This document shows positions 15,177 to 25,164 of a stretch of DNA of 35,237 nt, one piece after another. The position numbers were made by a program, and so were the translations under genes. Each line of letters begins with the position of its first letter. Position 1 is the stretch's first letter. The DNA is from a bacterium. Lineage in GTDB: Bacteria; DYJV01; JALVYZ01. The notes under the pieces were generated by a model. That model had not been told where the DNA came from. It saw only the letters and a program-made list of their open reading frames with translations, and did not search any database. Where the stretch lies: assembly GCA_027037705.1 (NCBI GenBank), contig JALVYZ010000238.1:1-35237 (forward strand), written 5' to 3'.

Positions 15177-16639
15177 ATTTAAAGCTTTGCATTAAAATTT
15201 TATCAGGAATTGTTGTAATTTCAGGCTTATTTTTAATATTACCTGCAATTGTATCAATAATCTATAATGATGGAGAGTTTACAAGATTATTCCTAATTGC
15301 AATAAGTTGCATTTTTATTGGAGCTGTACTATTCTTTCTTATAAAACAGGGGAACATAAATCTTTCTCATAGAGACGGTTTTTTTATTGTATCTTCATCA
15401 TGGATACTTTTTTCTTTAATAGGCGCCCTTCCCTTTTATTTTAGCAAATATTTTAATTCCTTTGATGACGCTTTTTTTGAATCAGCATCAGGATTTACAA
15501 CCACAGGCTCTACTATATTAACCAATATTGAATCTGTCGCGCCAAGCTTGCTTTTCTGGAGAAGCCTTATTCAATGGCTGGGAGGCATGGGGTTTATTGT
15601 GCTTTCAATAGCAATTCTTCCTTTTTTAGGTATAGGAGGAATGCAACTTTATAAAAGCGAAGTTCCTGGTCCCACAAAAGATAAACTCACTCCAAGGATT
15701 GAAGATACAGCAAAATTATTATGGTTAGTATATGTTATATTAACAATATTTGAAATAATACTACTTAAAATTGGAGGAATGAGTTTATTTGACAGCATTT
15801 GCCATTCTTTTACCACTATGGCTACAGGTGGATTCTCCCCAAAAAACGCCAGCATTGCAGCTTATAATTCTGCTTACATTGACTGGGTTATAACTCTTTT
15901 TATGTTTTTAGCTGGAATAAATTTTAAAATACATTATTTAATCATCATAAAACATCGTTTTAGCAGAGATATAATAAACAATGAAACAATGTTTTACTTT
16001 ATTTTTACCTTTTTAACTATTGGAATCTTTACCTTTTTTAATCTTTTTACAAATGTGTATGGTGATATATTGTCTTCTTTAAGATATTCTGCTTTTCAGG
16101 TAGTTTCCATTTTAACAACTACAGGTTTTGGTACTGCTGATTATGAAAAATGGCATCCTGTATTGCAATTCATATTAATACTTTTAATGATTGTAGGAGG
16201 TTGTGCTGGATCAACTGGAGGAGGGATAAAAAACATCAGGATATATATTTATTTAAAATATACTTTAAATCAAATCTTAAAAGTAATTCATCCAAATTCT
16301 GTTAAACTTATCAAAATTGATGGGAAAATTGTTGATAATAATATTATTTCAAGTATTATTAGCTTTATCTCTTTATATTTTCTGGTTTTTGTGATTTCAT
16401 CGATTTTAGTTACTGCTTTTGGTGGACAAGATCTGATTACTTCATTATCTGCTGTTATTGCAACAATGAGTAATATTGGACCAGGATTAGGAAATGTTGG
16501 ACCAGTTGATAATTTTTCAGGATTTACCCCTTTTGCAAAGTTTATCCTTTCATTATCAATGATTATAGGCAGACTTGAGTTTTATACAGTTATTGTCTTA
16601 TTTTCTCCAACATTCTGGAAAGGTGTAAAATTTAAATAA
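15173..16639 (+). CDS. trkH: Trk potassium transporter membrane subunit TrkH
   Basis: Potassium channel-like transporter of 488 residues with four MPM repeats. The selectivity-filter strands can all be seen: SGFTTTGSTIL, FTTMATGGFSP, VSILTTTGFGTADY and ATMSNIGPGLGNVGP. WLGGMGFIVLSIAILP follows the first filter, and GGCAGSTGGGIKNIR marks the gating-loop region. Length matches TrkH (about 480). It overlaps trkA by 4 bases and abuts tsaC directly. Together with TrkA it forms a complete uptake system. Confidence 0.96.
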   Translation: MNLKLCIKILSGIVVISGLFLILPAIVSIIYNDGEFTRLFLIAISCIFIGAVLFFLIKQGNINLSHRDGFFIVSSSWILFSLIGALPFYFSKYFNSFDDAFFESASGFTTTGSTILTNIESVAPSLLFWRSLIQWLGGMGFIVLSIAILPFLGIGGMQLYKSEVPGPTKDKLTPRIEDTAKLLWLVYVILTIFEIILLKIGGMSLFDSICHSFTTMATGGFSPKNASIAAYNSAYIDWVITLFMFLAGINFKIHYLIIIKHRFSRDIINNETMFYFIFTFLTIGIFTFFNLFTNVYGDILSSLRYSAFQVVSILTTTGFGTADYEKWHPVLQFILILLMIVGGCAGSTGGGIKNIRIYIYLKYTLNQILKVIHPNSVKLIKIDGKIVDNNIISSIISFISLYFLVFVISSILVTAFGGQDLITSLSAVIATMSNIGPGLGNVGPVDNFSGFTPFAKFILSLSMIIGRLEFYTVIVLFSPTFWKGVKFK

Positions 16640-17227
16640 ATGCCAGAAATATACAAAGTATCAAAACTTAAAAAAAATGATTATGAAAATATTGCATATA
16701 GATTAAAAAAAGATGAAATTATAATTTACCCCACTGAAACAATTTATGGGATTGGAGGCAATGCTTTAAATAATAATGTTCATAAAAAAATTTTATCAAT
16801 AAAAGAAAGAGATAAAGATAAAAATTTTATCTGGCTTTTTAAAGATATTAATATGATAAAAAATTTTGTAATTACAAATAATATAGAAGAAGAAATAATA
16901 AAAAAATATCTTCCTGGAGCTTTAACTATTATATTAAAATCAAAAATTCCAGACTTTGAAACAATTGGAGTTAGAATTTCCCCCCACCCTTTTTTAAAAA
17001 ATTTATTTAAATATATACATTTTCCAATAATTTCCACAAGTGCTAATATTTCAAATCAAAACTATATTCATAATTTTAATAAGATTTTAGATATATTTAA
17101 GGATAAGATTAATATTTTTATTGAAGATGATATATTTAAAAATAGTAACTCTAACCAACCTTCAACAATTGTAAAGGTTGTAAATAATAAAATAGTTGTT
17201 TTAAGAGAGGGAAAAGTAAAATTATAA
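16640..17227 (+). CDS. tsaC: Threonylcarbamoyl-AMP synthase, TsaC/Sua5 (YrdC) family
   Basis: Makes threonylcarbamoyl-AMP from threonine, bicarbonate and ATP for tRNA t6A modification. The 195-residue YrdC-domain protein has DEIIIYPTETIYGIGGNAL, KERDKDKNFIWLF, PGALTIIL, IGVRISPHP and PIISTSANIS. It lacks the C-terminal Sua5 domain, so it is the short TsaC form. Its ATG immediately follows the trkH stop without a gap. Its stop lies 4 bases from the convergent livF stop, and no terminator hairpin is evident there. Confidence 0.94.
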   Translation: MPEIYKVSKLKKNDYENIAYRLKKDEIIIYPTETIYGIGGNALNNNVHKKILSIKERDKDKNFIWLFKDINMIKNFVITNNIEEEIIKKYLPGALTIILKSKIPDFETIGVRISPHPFLKNLFKYIHFPIISTSANISNQNYIHNFNKILDIFKDKINIFIEDDIFKNSNSNQPSTIVKVVNNKIVVLREGKVKL

Positions 17228-17231
17228 AAAA

Positions 17232-17942
17232 TTACATACCTAAATAAACCTTTTTTACTTCAGGGTTTTGTAATAAATCCTTTGATAGACCTTCCATTGC
17301 AATTTTACCAGTATCTAAAACATATGCATAATCTGAATTTTCAAGAGCAAGCTGAACATCCTGCTCAACTAATAATACAGTTTTACCATCTGAATTTATC
17401 TTTTTTATAATTTCAATTAAATTATCAACTATTAAAGGAGCAAGCCCAAGAGACATTTCATCTACTATAAACACTTCGGGTTTTCCCATTAATCCTCGAC
17501 CTATTGCAACCATCTGTTGCTCTCCACCAGAAAGAGAACCAGCTTTTTGTAACCTTCTCTCCTTTAATCTTGGAAAAGTTGTATAAACATAATCTAAATC
17601 CTCTTTTATAGAGGGATCATTGCCTCGAATATACGCTCCCATTAAAAGATTTTCTTCAACTGTCATATCAGGAAACAATCTTCTACCTTCAGGCACATGA
17701 ATAATTCCTCTTTTTACAATATCTTCTGAAGTTAGACTTTTTAAAGACTCTCCTTTAAAAATAATATCCCCTTCTTTATATGGCAATAATCCTGATAATG
17801 CTTTTAAAAAAGTTGATTTCCCAGAACCATTTGAACCTACAAGTGCAATTATTTTTCCTTCTTCTATTTCTAAATTTATTCCCCATAAAACCTGCACATC
17901 ACCGTATGCAACAGATAAATTTTTAACTTCGATAAGTGCCAT
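17232..17942 (-). CDS. livF: Branched-chain amino acid/amide ABC transporter ATP-binding protein LivF
   Basis: Second ATPase of a HAAT-family importer. Of 236 residues, Walker A is GSNGSGKST, the signature is LSGGEQQM, and Walker B is VFIVDEMS followed by LGLAP; the switch His is replaced by LLVEQDV, as is usual in LivF (VEQ). HVPEGRRLFPDMTVEENL is a LivF hallmark. Length is standard (about 235). It is the last gene of livHMGF, 10 bases after livG, and converges on tsaC. Confidence 0.95.
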   Translation of the reverse strand: MALIEVKNLSVAYGDVQVLWGINLEIEEGKIIALVGSNGSGKSTFLKALSGLLPYKEGDIIFKGESLKSLTSEDIVKRGIIHVPEGRRLFPDMTVEENLLMGAYIRGNDPSIKEDLDYVYTTFPRLKERRLQKAGSLSGGEQQMVAIGRGLMGKPEVFIVDEMSLGLAPLIVDNLIEIIKKINSDGKTVLLVEQDVQLALENSDYAYVLDTGKIAMEGLSKDLLQNPEVKKVYLGM

Positions 17943-17952
17943 TTTTCTCCTC

Positions 17953-18708
17953 TTAAGCAGTTAATTGTTTATATCTTTTACCAAGATATGCTTTTATTAC
18001 TTTTTCATCATTTAAAACTTCTTCAGGTGTACCATCTGCTATTTTTTCGCCATGATGTAAAACAAAAATTCTATCACAAATAGCCTTTATTGCTCTCATA
18101 ACATGCTCTATTACAAGTAATGTTACACCTCTATCTCTAATTTTTTTAATAATATCAACAGCTTCATCAATTTCTCCTGGGTTTAACCCAGCCATAACTT
18201 CATCAAATAAAATTACTTCTGGATCCATTGCCAATGCTTTTGCCATTTCAAGTCTTTTTCTCTGAGCCACATTCAAACTATCAGCTTTCACATCTTTAAA
18301 TTTTCCTAATCCTAAAAACTCAATAACTTCTTCTGCGATTTCAAGGCATTGCTTTGTATTTCTTTTGTTTCCACCTCTACCAAACATTGCTCCAACAGAC
18401 ACATTTTCAAGAACTGTCATTCCTGGAAAAGGTTTAACTATTTGATATGTTCTTGCTATGCCAAGTCTACCAATTTGATAAGGTTTTAATCCTTTTATTG
18501 ACTTCCCTTTAAATAAAACATCGCCACTGGTAATAGAGGTGGTTCCAGATATCATACTTATCAAAGTGGTTTTTCCAGCACCATTTGGCCCAATTAGTCC
18601 AAGAATTTCACCTCTATAGAGTTCAAAATCAACCTCACTATTCGCTCTTAACCCACCAAACTCTTTTGTTAATTTAATTCCCTGTAAAATTGGTTGTTCA
18701 TTTTTCAT
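17953..18708 (-). CDS. livG: Branched-chain amino acid/amide ABC transporter ATP-binding protein LivG
   Basis: First ATPase of the importer, 251 residues. Walker A is [10 protein letters not shown], with the LivG hallmarks [34 protein letters not shown] and [12 protein letters not shown] (Walker B and D-loop), and the switch His in VIEHVM. The ABC signature reads [15 protein letters not shown] instead of the usual LSYGQQ form, a variation seen in some LivG proteins. It lies 10 bases downstream of livM. Confidence 0.95.
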   Translation of the reverse strand: MKNEQPILQGIKLTKEFGGLRANSEVDFELYRGEILGLIGPNGAGKTTLISMISGTTSITSGDVLFKGKSIKGLKPYQIGRLGIARTYQIVKPFPGMTVLENVSVGAMFGRGGNKRNTKQCLEIAEEVIEFLGLGKFKDVKADSLNVAQRKRLEMAKALAMDPEVILFDEVMAGLNPGEIDEAVDIIKKIRDRGVTLLVIEHVMRAIKAICDRIFVLHHGEKIADGTPEEVLNDEKVIKAYLGKRYKQLTA

Positions 18709-18718
18709 CTATTTACCT

Positions 18719-19681
18719 CTAAATTCTATGTTTTCTAATATTTTCTAAAAAGTATGACATCCCAATCTTTTTCCTTCCGCTAAATATGTCATATATACCT
18801 TTAGGAGAAAATAGAATCATTAAAATTATTATTGTTCCAAAAAATAAAGCATGTGCAACAAGAAAATAATCTGATAAAACTTCAGATATGATTTGAATTG
18901 TTGCAGCTCCAATTAATGGTCCAAATAAACTTCCTATACCACCAAAAACAGCCATAACAATCATTTTCACTGTTACAAGAACATCAAAAACAGGTTCCGG
19001 TTTAATAAAACCTTGTTGATATGCATAAATACTGCCTGCTAACGCTGTAAAAAAACCACTTATTGAAAATGAAATACTTTTAAATAAAGTTGTATTTATC
19101 CCCATAGAGTTTGCAGCATCTTCATCTTCTCTAATTGCAATAAATCCATACCCTAATTTTGTTTTTAAAATAATATAGGTTATAATCAATAAAATTATTA
19201 ATACTCCCAGTGCAACAAAATAGAAAAATTTATATGAAGCATCGATACTTAAGTTAATCATTGGTAAATACATTCCTGAATTCCCTTCAGTAATATCTAA
19301 ATTTTGCACAAGTGCTTTCATAGCTTCAGCAATCCCTAAAGTTGCAATAGCAAAATAATGACCTTTTAATCTAAGTATTGGAAGTCCCATTAAAAAAGCA
19401 AAAATAGCACATATAACACCACTAAAAAACATTGAAATAAAAAAGTTTAAATGCATTAAATCTTCTGACATAAAAATTGCTGTTAAATACGCTCCTAATC
19501 CGAAAAATACAACATTACCAAATGAAGCATATCCTGTATATCCACCAATTATATTCCAAGCACTTGCCATAATTGCGAATATTAAAATATCTGTTGCAAA
19601 TCTAAGTGTATAATTCCCTGTAAGATAAGGTATTATACATGAAATAATGAATAAAATTGCCAAAGCTGTATACTTCTTCAT
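18719..19681 (-). CDS. livM: Branched-chain amino acid/amide ABC transporter permease LivM
   Basis: Membrane permease of 320 residues with about nine hydrophobic helices. Family stretches: ILIFAIMASAWNIIGGYTGY, SFGNVVFFGLGAYLTA, GHYFAIATLGIAEA, GYGFIAIREDEDAANSMGIN (the cytoplasmic coupling loop contacting the ATPases), and AVFGGIGSLFGPLIGAATIQ. Length is typical. The gene is one base from livH. Confidence 0.95.
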   Translation of the reverse strand: MKKYTALAILFIISCIIPYLTGNYTLRFATDILIFAIMASAWNIIGGYTGYASFGNVVFFGLGAYLTAIFMSEDLMHLNFFISMFFSGVICAIFAFLMGLPILRLKGHYFAIATLGIAEAMKALVQNLDITEGNSGMYLPMINLSIDASYKFFYFVALGVLIILLIITYIILKTKLGYGFIAIREDEDAANSMGINTTLFKSISFSISGFFTALAGSIYAYQQGFIKPEPVFDVLVTVKMIVMAVFGGIGSLFGPLIGAATIQIISEVLSDYFLVAHALFFGTIIILMILFSPKGIYDIFSGRKKIGMSYFLENIRKHRI

Positions 19682-19682
19682 A

Positions 19683-20540
19683 TTAACCTTCCTTTCCTAA
19701 AATTCCTTTAGGTTTAAAAATTAAAACAAGGACAAGAATTGTGAAACTTATTAAACTTTCATAAGTTGTTCCAAGCCAGTTAGTTCCAAGAGATTCAACA
19801 ATTCCAAGAGTTAATCCTCCTACAATTGGTCCCATCATTGTCCCAAGACCACCTACTATACAAACGACAAAAGACTTTAAAGTTAAATGACCTCCCATTG
19901 CAGGAGAGATTGGGAAAAGAATTGCCCATAAAGTTCCTGCTGCTGCAGCTAATGCTGTACCAATTCCAAAAGTTATTGCATAAATATGAGAAACATTAAC
20001 ACCATTGAGCCTTGCAGCATCCAAATCTTGTGATGTTGCTCTAATAGCTCTTCCAAGTCTTGTTTTATTTAAAATTATATAAAGGATTAAGGTAATTATT
20101 AAAGCTAATACAAATGCAAACAACCTCACATAAGGAATTGTGGCTCCTAAAAAATTAAAATTTGAAGCTGCATAAGCAACTTTTACTTTTCTAACATCAG
20201 CTGTCCACAAAAGTAATGCTGTATTATTTATAAAAATTTCTATTCCAAATGTTAAAATTAATGTAATAAATATTTCAGCTCTGATAACTAAATTTATAAT
20301 TCCCTTTTGGATAATATAACCTAAAATAAACATTATTAACATTGCAGCTAATAAACTTATAAATGGGTCTATCCCATAAAGGGTGAAAAGCCAATAAGTG
20401 GTATATGCTCCAAGCATAATAAAAGCGCCATGTGCAATATTAATTATATCCATTACTCCCCAAATTAATGACATACCAAGAGCCATCAATGCATATAAAC
20501 CACCTTTTAAAATTCCATTAATTATTATCTGTAAATACAT
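19683..20540 (-). CDS. livH: Branched-chain amino acid/amide ABC transporter permease LivH
   Basis: Membrane permease of 285 residues, partner of LivM. Family stretches: GILKGGLYALMALGMSLIWG, VMDIINIAHGAFIMLGAY, LGRAIRATSQDLDAARLNG (coupling loop) and FVVCIVGGLGTMMGPIVGG. The ATG has a Shine-Dalgarno (AGAGGAG). It is the first gene of livHMGF and carries a promoter and an 18-bp palindrome directly upstream. No periplasmic binding protein gene is in the window, so the substrate cannot be inferred beyond the amino acid/amide family. Confidence 0.95.
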   Translation of the reverse strand: MYLQIIINGILKGGLYALMALGMSLIWGVMDIINIAHGAFIMLGAYTTYWLFTLYGIDPFISLLAAMLIMFILGYIIQKGIINLVIRAEIFITLILTFGIEIFINNTALLLWTADVRKVKVAYAASNFNFLGATIPYVRLFAFVLALIITLILYIILNKTRLGRAIRATSQDLDAARLNGVNVSHIYAITFGIGTALAAAAGTLWAILFPISPAMGGHLTLKSFVVCIVGGLGTMMGPIVGGLTLGIVESLGTNWLGTTYESLISFTILVLVLIFKPKGILGKEG

Positions 20541-20555
20541 TTATAACTCCTCTTT

Positions 20556-20613
20556 AAAATTGTATACAATTTTCATGAAGGCAATTATTAATATTATTAC
20601 TATAATTTGTCAA
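20556..20613 (-). promoter_or_regulatory. livH promoter with 18-bp operator-like palindrome
   Basis: On the minus strand TTGACA (20608-20613) is followed after 17 bases by TAATAA (20585-20590). A start site near 20578 would place the perfect palindrome AAAATTGTATACAATTTT (20556-20573) at about +5 to +22, immediately upstream of the livH Shine-Dalgarno. The TTGTATACAA core resembles sites of GntR-family regulators, but that link is inference and no regulator gene is nearby. Confidence 0.6.
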
Positions 20614-20621
20614 GAAAAAAA

Positions 20622-21998
20622 TTAAAAAATTGTTAATTCTAATTTTTTTAATATTTTTGGGAATTTGACTGGATAATCTCCATCGAAACATGCATAACAA
20701 TAACAGTTTTTGTCTTCTTTAACAGCCTTTTTTAATCCATCTAAAGAAAGGTAGTACAAAGAATCAGCTGTAATATATTTTCTTATTTCATCTACTGTAT
20801 GACTTGATGCAATTAGTTCTCTTCTTGTAGGAGTATCAATACCATAAAAACAAGGATAATTTGTTGAAGGGGAGCTTATACGCATATGAACTTCCTTGGC
20901 TCCAGCTGCTTTTAACATTTTTACAATTTTTCGTGAAGTTGTACCTCTTACAATTGAATCATCAATTAAGACTATTTTTTTGTTTTTTAAAACATCTTTT
21001 AATGCATTTAATTTTAATTTTACCCCAAAATGTCTAATTGATTGTTTTGGTTCAATAAAAGTTCTTCCAATATAATGATTCCTGATTAGTCCAAGTTCAA
21101 ATGGGATCCCTGATTCTTCAGAATAACCAATTGCAGCTGGAATTCCTGAATCTGGAACAGGTACAACTAAATCAGCATCAACTGGAGATTCTTGAGCTAA
21201 AATTTTACCAAGATTTTTTCTTAAAAGATAAACATTTTTACCAAACACTATACTATCTGGACGAGCAAAATAAATATGTTCAAAAATACAAAAAGAATTT
21301 CTTGGTTTATCTGAAGGGATTCTATCAGAATAAATTCCTTCTCTGTCAATGATTAAAATTTCACCTGGATTTATTTCTCTAATAAATTCTGCTTCAATTA
21401 AATCAAATGCACATGTTTCTGAAGAAACAACATATCCATCTTTTATCTTTCCAAGAACAAGCGGTCTAAAACCATAAGGATCTCTTGCAGCAATTAATTT
21501 ATTTTCTGTTAAAAAAATAAGACTATAAGCTCCTTTAACTTGATAAAGAGCCTCTTTAATTCTCTCTATAATACTATTTGAATTTGATTTTGCAATTAAA
21601 TGAACTATAACTTCTGAATCCATTGTTGATTGGAAAATGCTACCTTCTTTTTCTAATTCTTCCTTTAATGTCTCATAGTTTACAAGATTCCCATTATGAG
21701 CAATTGCAAGGTATCCTCTAAAATAATTAACTAAGAATGGTTGAGCATTTTGTAAAAGACTTGAACCAGTTGTTGAATATCTAACATGTCCAATAGCCAT
21801 ATGCCCTTTTAATTTTTCTAAAATTTCCTTTTTAAAAATATCAACTACATGTCCCATTTGAATATGAGAATAATACTCCTCTCCATCAGAGGAAACAATA
21901 CCTGCACTTTCCTGCCCTCTATGTTGTAAAGCATGTAAACCAAGATATGTTAAATTAGCTGCTTCAGGATGACTAAAAACTCCAAAAATTCCACACAT
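20622..21998 (-). CDS. purF: Amidophosphoribosyltransferase
   Basis: First step of de novo purine synthesis: PRPP plus glutamine to phosphoribosylamine. The start MCGIFGVF leaves Cys2 as the glutaminase nucleophile; unlike in B. subtilis PurF, no propeptide is seen. [14 protein letters not shown] and [11 protein letters not shown] are glutaminase motifs. The PRPP loop is [13 protein letters not shown]. Cysteines in [24 protein letters not shown] and CYCYACFDG fit the four ligands of the [4Fe-4S] cluster in the B. subtilis-type enzyme. Length 458 is normal. It stands apart from other pur genes, 9 bases downstream of the EF-G paralogue. Confidence 0.97.
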   Translation of the reverse strand: MCGIFGVFSHPEAANLTYLGLHALQHRGQESAGIVSSDGEEYYSHIQMGHVVDIFKKEILEKLKGHMAIGHVRYSTTGSSLLQNAQPFLVNYFRGYLAIAHNGNLVNYETLKEELEKEGSIFQSTMDSEVIVHLIAKSNSNSIIERIKEALYQVKGAYSLIFLTENKLIAARDPYGFRPLVLGKIKDGYVVSSETCAFDLIEAEFIREINPGEILIIDREGIYSDRIPSDKPRNSFCIFEHIYFARPDSIVFGKNVYLLRKNLGKILAQESPVDADLVVPVPDSGIPAAIGYSEESGIPFELGLIRNHYIGRTFIEPKQSIRHFGVKLKLNALKDVLKNKKIVLIDDSIVRGTTSRKIVKMLKAAGAKEVHMRISSPSTNYPCFYGIDTPTRRELIASSHTVDEIRKYITADSLYYLSLDGLKKAVKEDKNCYCYACFDGDYPVKFPKILKKLELTIF

Positions 21999-22007
21999 TA
22001 TTCACTC

Positions 22008-24020
22008 CTATATAACATCATATCTATAGAAAAGCATAGAAAATTCACCTTTACCTTTTGTTAATGTTCTTAAATCTGTTGCATATCCAAATAACCTTGA
22101 AAGATAAGAATAAGCTTTAATTCTTGTTGAAAAATCTTCTTTTACTACATCTATAACCTTAGCACCTCTTGAATTTAAATCTCCAATAACTTCTCCAGTA
22201 CATTCATCTGGTACAATAACTGTAACTTCCATTATTGGTTCTAATTTAATTGGACCTGCTTTTTGATAAGCTTCTTTAAATGCATTTATTGCAGCTACTT
22301 TTAAAGCACCTTTTTCATATTTTCCTGTTTTATCCTCAATTAAATTGATTACAACTTCTGTATCAATTATTTCTGCTCCAATTAATTGTCCAGAGATAAA
22401 ACTTTCATTTATCCCTTCTTTTACAGCCTCTATGGCTTTTTCTGGAATTGTATCTAAATCTAATTCAAATAAAATTTTATTAGAATTATCTTTACCTGTC
22501 CTTGGCAGTGGTTTTACTTTTAAACCTACATGGCCATATAAATTCTCATCTTCAATTTTTATATCATATACATATTCACCTTCAGCTTCTTTAGTAATTG
22601 TTTCTCTATAAACAACCTGTGGTTTTCCTAATTTAATGCGCAAGTTATACTCTCTCAAAAGTCTCTTTGTGATTATTTCAAGATGAAGTTCACCCATCCC
22701 TGAAATAATTAGCTGATTTGTTTCTTCATTGTATGTGTATTTAAAAGATGGATCTTCTTCAGCAATATTTTTTAATGCATTAAAAAGGTCATTTAATTCT
22801 TTTAACGAATATGGTTCTATTGCAAATGAAATTACAGGATTATTTATTTCTATATTTTCAAGATAATATGGGAAGTCTTTTTTATCAGTTAGAGTATCCC
22901 CTGTATTCCCACTTTTTATTAAAATCCCTACTACATCTCCTTCTTTAGCTAACTCAATCTCTTTTCTTTTATTTGCATGAAGCTTATAAATTTTTGAAAT
23001 TTTTTGTCTTTCTCCAGTTGTTAGATTAAAAACATTTTCACCTAATTTTAAATCACCAGAATAGATTCTTGTATAGCAAATTTTTCTATTATTAATTATT
23101 TGTGCTTTAAAAATGTATGCGAGCAATGTATTTTTAGGTTTTTCAAAAAAAAGTTTTTCTCCAGTTTTTCTATCAAAACCTCTAAACTCTATTATTTCAT
23201 CTGATTTTGGTAAAAAATTTATAACTCCGTCAAGTACTGGTTGAACCCCTTTATTTTTTAAAGCACTACCACAATAAACAGGTGCAATTTTTAACTCATA
23301 ACATCCTTTTTTTATTGCATTAATTAACTCTCTATTTTCAATAGGCTCACCTTCGAGATATTTTTCCATTATTTTATCATCAAAATCTGCAGCTGTTTCA
23401 ATTAAATCATTTTTAAAATTTTCTACAATTTCGTGGTAATCTTCTGGTAATTCTTTTTCAATAATTTCTTCTCCATGTTCTCCTTCAAAATATAATGCCC
23501 TCTCTTTTAATATATCTATAACACCTTGAAATTTATCTTCTTTTCCGATTGGATATGTAATAATTACTGGTTTAATATTTAATTTTGATTTTATCTGATT
23601 TAAAACATTTTCAAAATTAGCTCCAATTCTATCAAGTTTATTTATAAACAAAATTCTTGGAATTCTATATCTATTTATCTGCCTCCATACAGTCTCTGTT
23701 TGAGGCTCTACTCCACCTACTCCACAAAGTACAATAATAGCACCATCAAGAGCTCTCATACATCTTTCAACCTCAATTGTAAAATCTACATGACCTGGAG
23801 TATCAATAAGATTTATATTCTGATTTTTCCATTTTAGAGATGTCACTGCAGAGGTGATTGTAATTCCTCTTTCTTTCTCTTCTTCAAGATAATCCATTGT
23901 AGCAGAGCCATCGTGCACTTCACCTATTTTATGAATTACCCCTGTATAATAAAGGATTCTCTCAGTAAGAGTTGTTTTTCCTGCATCAATATGGGCTGCA
24001 ATCCCTATATTTATAAACAT
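22008..24020 (-). CDS. Elongation factor G paralogue (EF-G2-like translation GTPase)
   Basis: Translational GTPase of 670 residues. G1 is AHIDAGKTT (9-17), G2 RGITI, G3 DTPGH and G4 NKLD; domains II-V are all present, ending ATDLRTLTKGKGEF. It is somewhat shorter than standard EF-G (about 690-700) and is not beside rpsL/rpsG/tuf. At the tip of domain IV, where canonical EF-G has HxVDSSE with the translocation-critical His583 (E. coli), this protein reads IEDKTGKYEKG, with Lys564 in the His position. This points to a divergent paralogue with a changed or specialised role, for example ribosome recycling as described for some EF-G2 proteins. Whether a canonical fusA exists elsewhere is not visible. 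Confidence 0.9.
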   Translation of the reverse strand: MFINIGIAAHIDAGKTTLTERILYYTGVIHKIGEVHDGSATMDYLEEEKERGITITSAVTSLKWKNQNINLIDTPGHVDFTIEVERCMRALDGAIIVLCGVGGVEPQTETVWRQINRYRIPRILFINKLDRIGANFENVLNQIKSKLNIKPVIITYPIGKEDKFQGVIDILKERALYFEGEHGEEIIEKELPEDYHEIVENFKNDLIETAADFDDKIMEKYLEGEPIENRELINAIKKGCYELKIAPVYCGSALKNKGVQPVLDGVINFLPKSDEIIEFRGFDRKTGEKLFFEKPKNTLLAYIFKAQIINNRKICYTRIYSGDLKLGENVFNLTTGERQKISKIYKLHANKRKEIELAKEGDVVGILIKSGNTGDTLTDKKDFPYYLENIEINNPVISFAIEPYSLKELNDLFNALKNIAEEDPSFKYTYNEETNQLIISGMGELHLEIITKRLLREYNLRIKLGKPQVVYRETITKEAEGEYVYDIKIEDENLYGHVGLKVKPLPRTGKDNSNKILFELDLDTIPEKAIEAVKEGINESFISGQLIGAEIIDTEVVINLIEDKTGKYEKGALKVAAINAFKEAYQKAGPIKLEPIMEVTVIVPDECTGEVIGDLNSRGAKVIDVVKEDFSTRIKAYSYLSRLFGYATDLRTLTKGKGEFSMLFYRYDVI

Positions 24021-25163
24021 TTATTCTACTTCAAAGCCTAATAATGTAATATCGTCATTAATATTATTTTCAGAAAAATTGCTAACTTCTTCAATTATTG
24101 CGTTTTTAGCTTCTTCTAATGATAAATCCTTTGTCTTTTTAATAAGTTCTATTAATCTCTCCTCTTTGAAAAGCTCTCTATTTTTATTTTTTGCTTCAAT
24201 AATTCCATCAGTAAACACAAATATTCTTAAACCTGGTTCTAATAATAATTGTTTTTCAGGATATGTTTCATCTGTACTTGGAAATAATCCAACAGGAAAT
24301 CCTCTCTTTGATTCTAACTCTTTTACTTCTCCACTTTTTTTATTTAGAAGTAAAGGGAAAGGATGCCCACCATTAGCAAAGTTTAAAATTTTATCTTTTT
24401 TATTAATTACTCCATAAAAGACAGTTGCAAATTTTGTTTCTGTTGTTAATGATAAAATATGATTGTTTAAATTATTTAAACTTTTTCCTGGTGAATATAT
24501 TTTTCTTAAACCAACATTTAAAATTGTTTTAATAATTGCCATAAAAACTGTTGAATAAATCCCATGCCCCTCAACATCTGCTACAATAATAGCTACATTA
24601 TCATCATCAAGTGAAATTATATCAAGATAATCCCCTCCAGTTTTATTCATTATATTATAATATGCTGAGAAATTAATATTCTCTATTTTAGGAAATTCTT
24701 CAGGAACAAATGATAACTGTATCTTCCTTACAATTTCTAATTCTTTATTTATTTTATCTAAAGCTTTTTGTAATTCATCAGTTAATATTTTTATCCTTAA
24801 ATGTGTTGCAATTCTTGCAATGACTTCCTGAGAATTAAACGGTTTAGTTATATAATCATCAGCTCCAACTTCAAAACATTTAACTTTATTATCAACATCC
24901 GTAATAGAAGTCACAAGAATAAATTTTACATCCTTTTTCTCATGCTTTTTTACAATCTCACAAAATTCAAATCCATTCATTTCTGGCATCATAAAATCAG
25001 ATAAAATAATATCAGGTTTGAAATTATCTATATCATTTTTAGCCTCAATAGCTGATTCATAACTCTTTACGCTGTATCCTTCTTTTTTTAAAATACTCTC
25101 TAATAACATTCTCATGAATTTTGAATCATCAACAACCATAATTTTACAATCTTTATTTTCCAT
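24021..25163 (-). CDS. Response regulator with PP2C-type (RsbU-like) phosphatase output
   Basis: Cytoplasmic signalling protein of 380 residues. The receiver domain (about 6-122) has Asp12-Asp13, phosphoacceptor Asp56 (IILSDFMMPE), a conserved Thr/Ser (LVTSIT) and the switch Lys in ITKPF. A short coiled linker (about 123-155) precedes the PPM/SpoIIE domain (about 165-380), with TGGDYLDI, VADVEGHGI, FTDGIIEAKN and NDDITLL metal-binding Asp residues. Such proteins dephosphorylate anti-anti-sigma factors in partner-switching pathways; no RsbV/W homologue or histidine kinase is adjacent. It abuts the EF-G gene directly and follows mreB by one base. Confidence 0.92.
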   Translation of the reverse strand: MENKDCKIMVVDDSKFMRMLLESILKKEGYSVKSYESAIEAKNDIDNFKPDIILSDFMMPEMNGFEFCEIVKKHEKKDVKFILVTSITDVDNKVKCFEVGADDYITKPFNSQEVIARIATHLRIKILTDELQKALDKINKELEIVRKIQLSFVPEEFPKIENINFSAYYNIMNKTGGDYLDIISLDDDNVAIIVADVEGHGIYSTVFMAIIKTILNVGLRKIYSPGKSLNNLNNHILSLTTETKFATVFYGVINKKDKILNFANGGHPFPLLLNKKSGEVKELESKRGFPVGLFPSTDETYPEKQLLLEPGLRIFVFTDGIIEAKNKNRELFKEERLIELIKKTKDLSLEEAKNAIIEEVSNFSENNINDDITLLGFEVE

Positions 25164-25164
25164 T

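Noticed and set aside
17220-17240. Bidirectional terminator between tsaC and livF
   Set aside because: Only 4 bases separate the stop codons and no stem with flanking A/T runs could be drawn.
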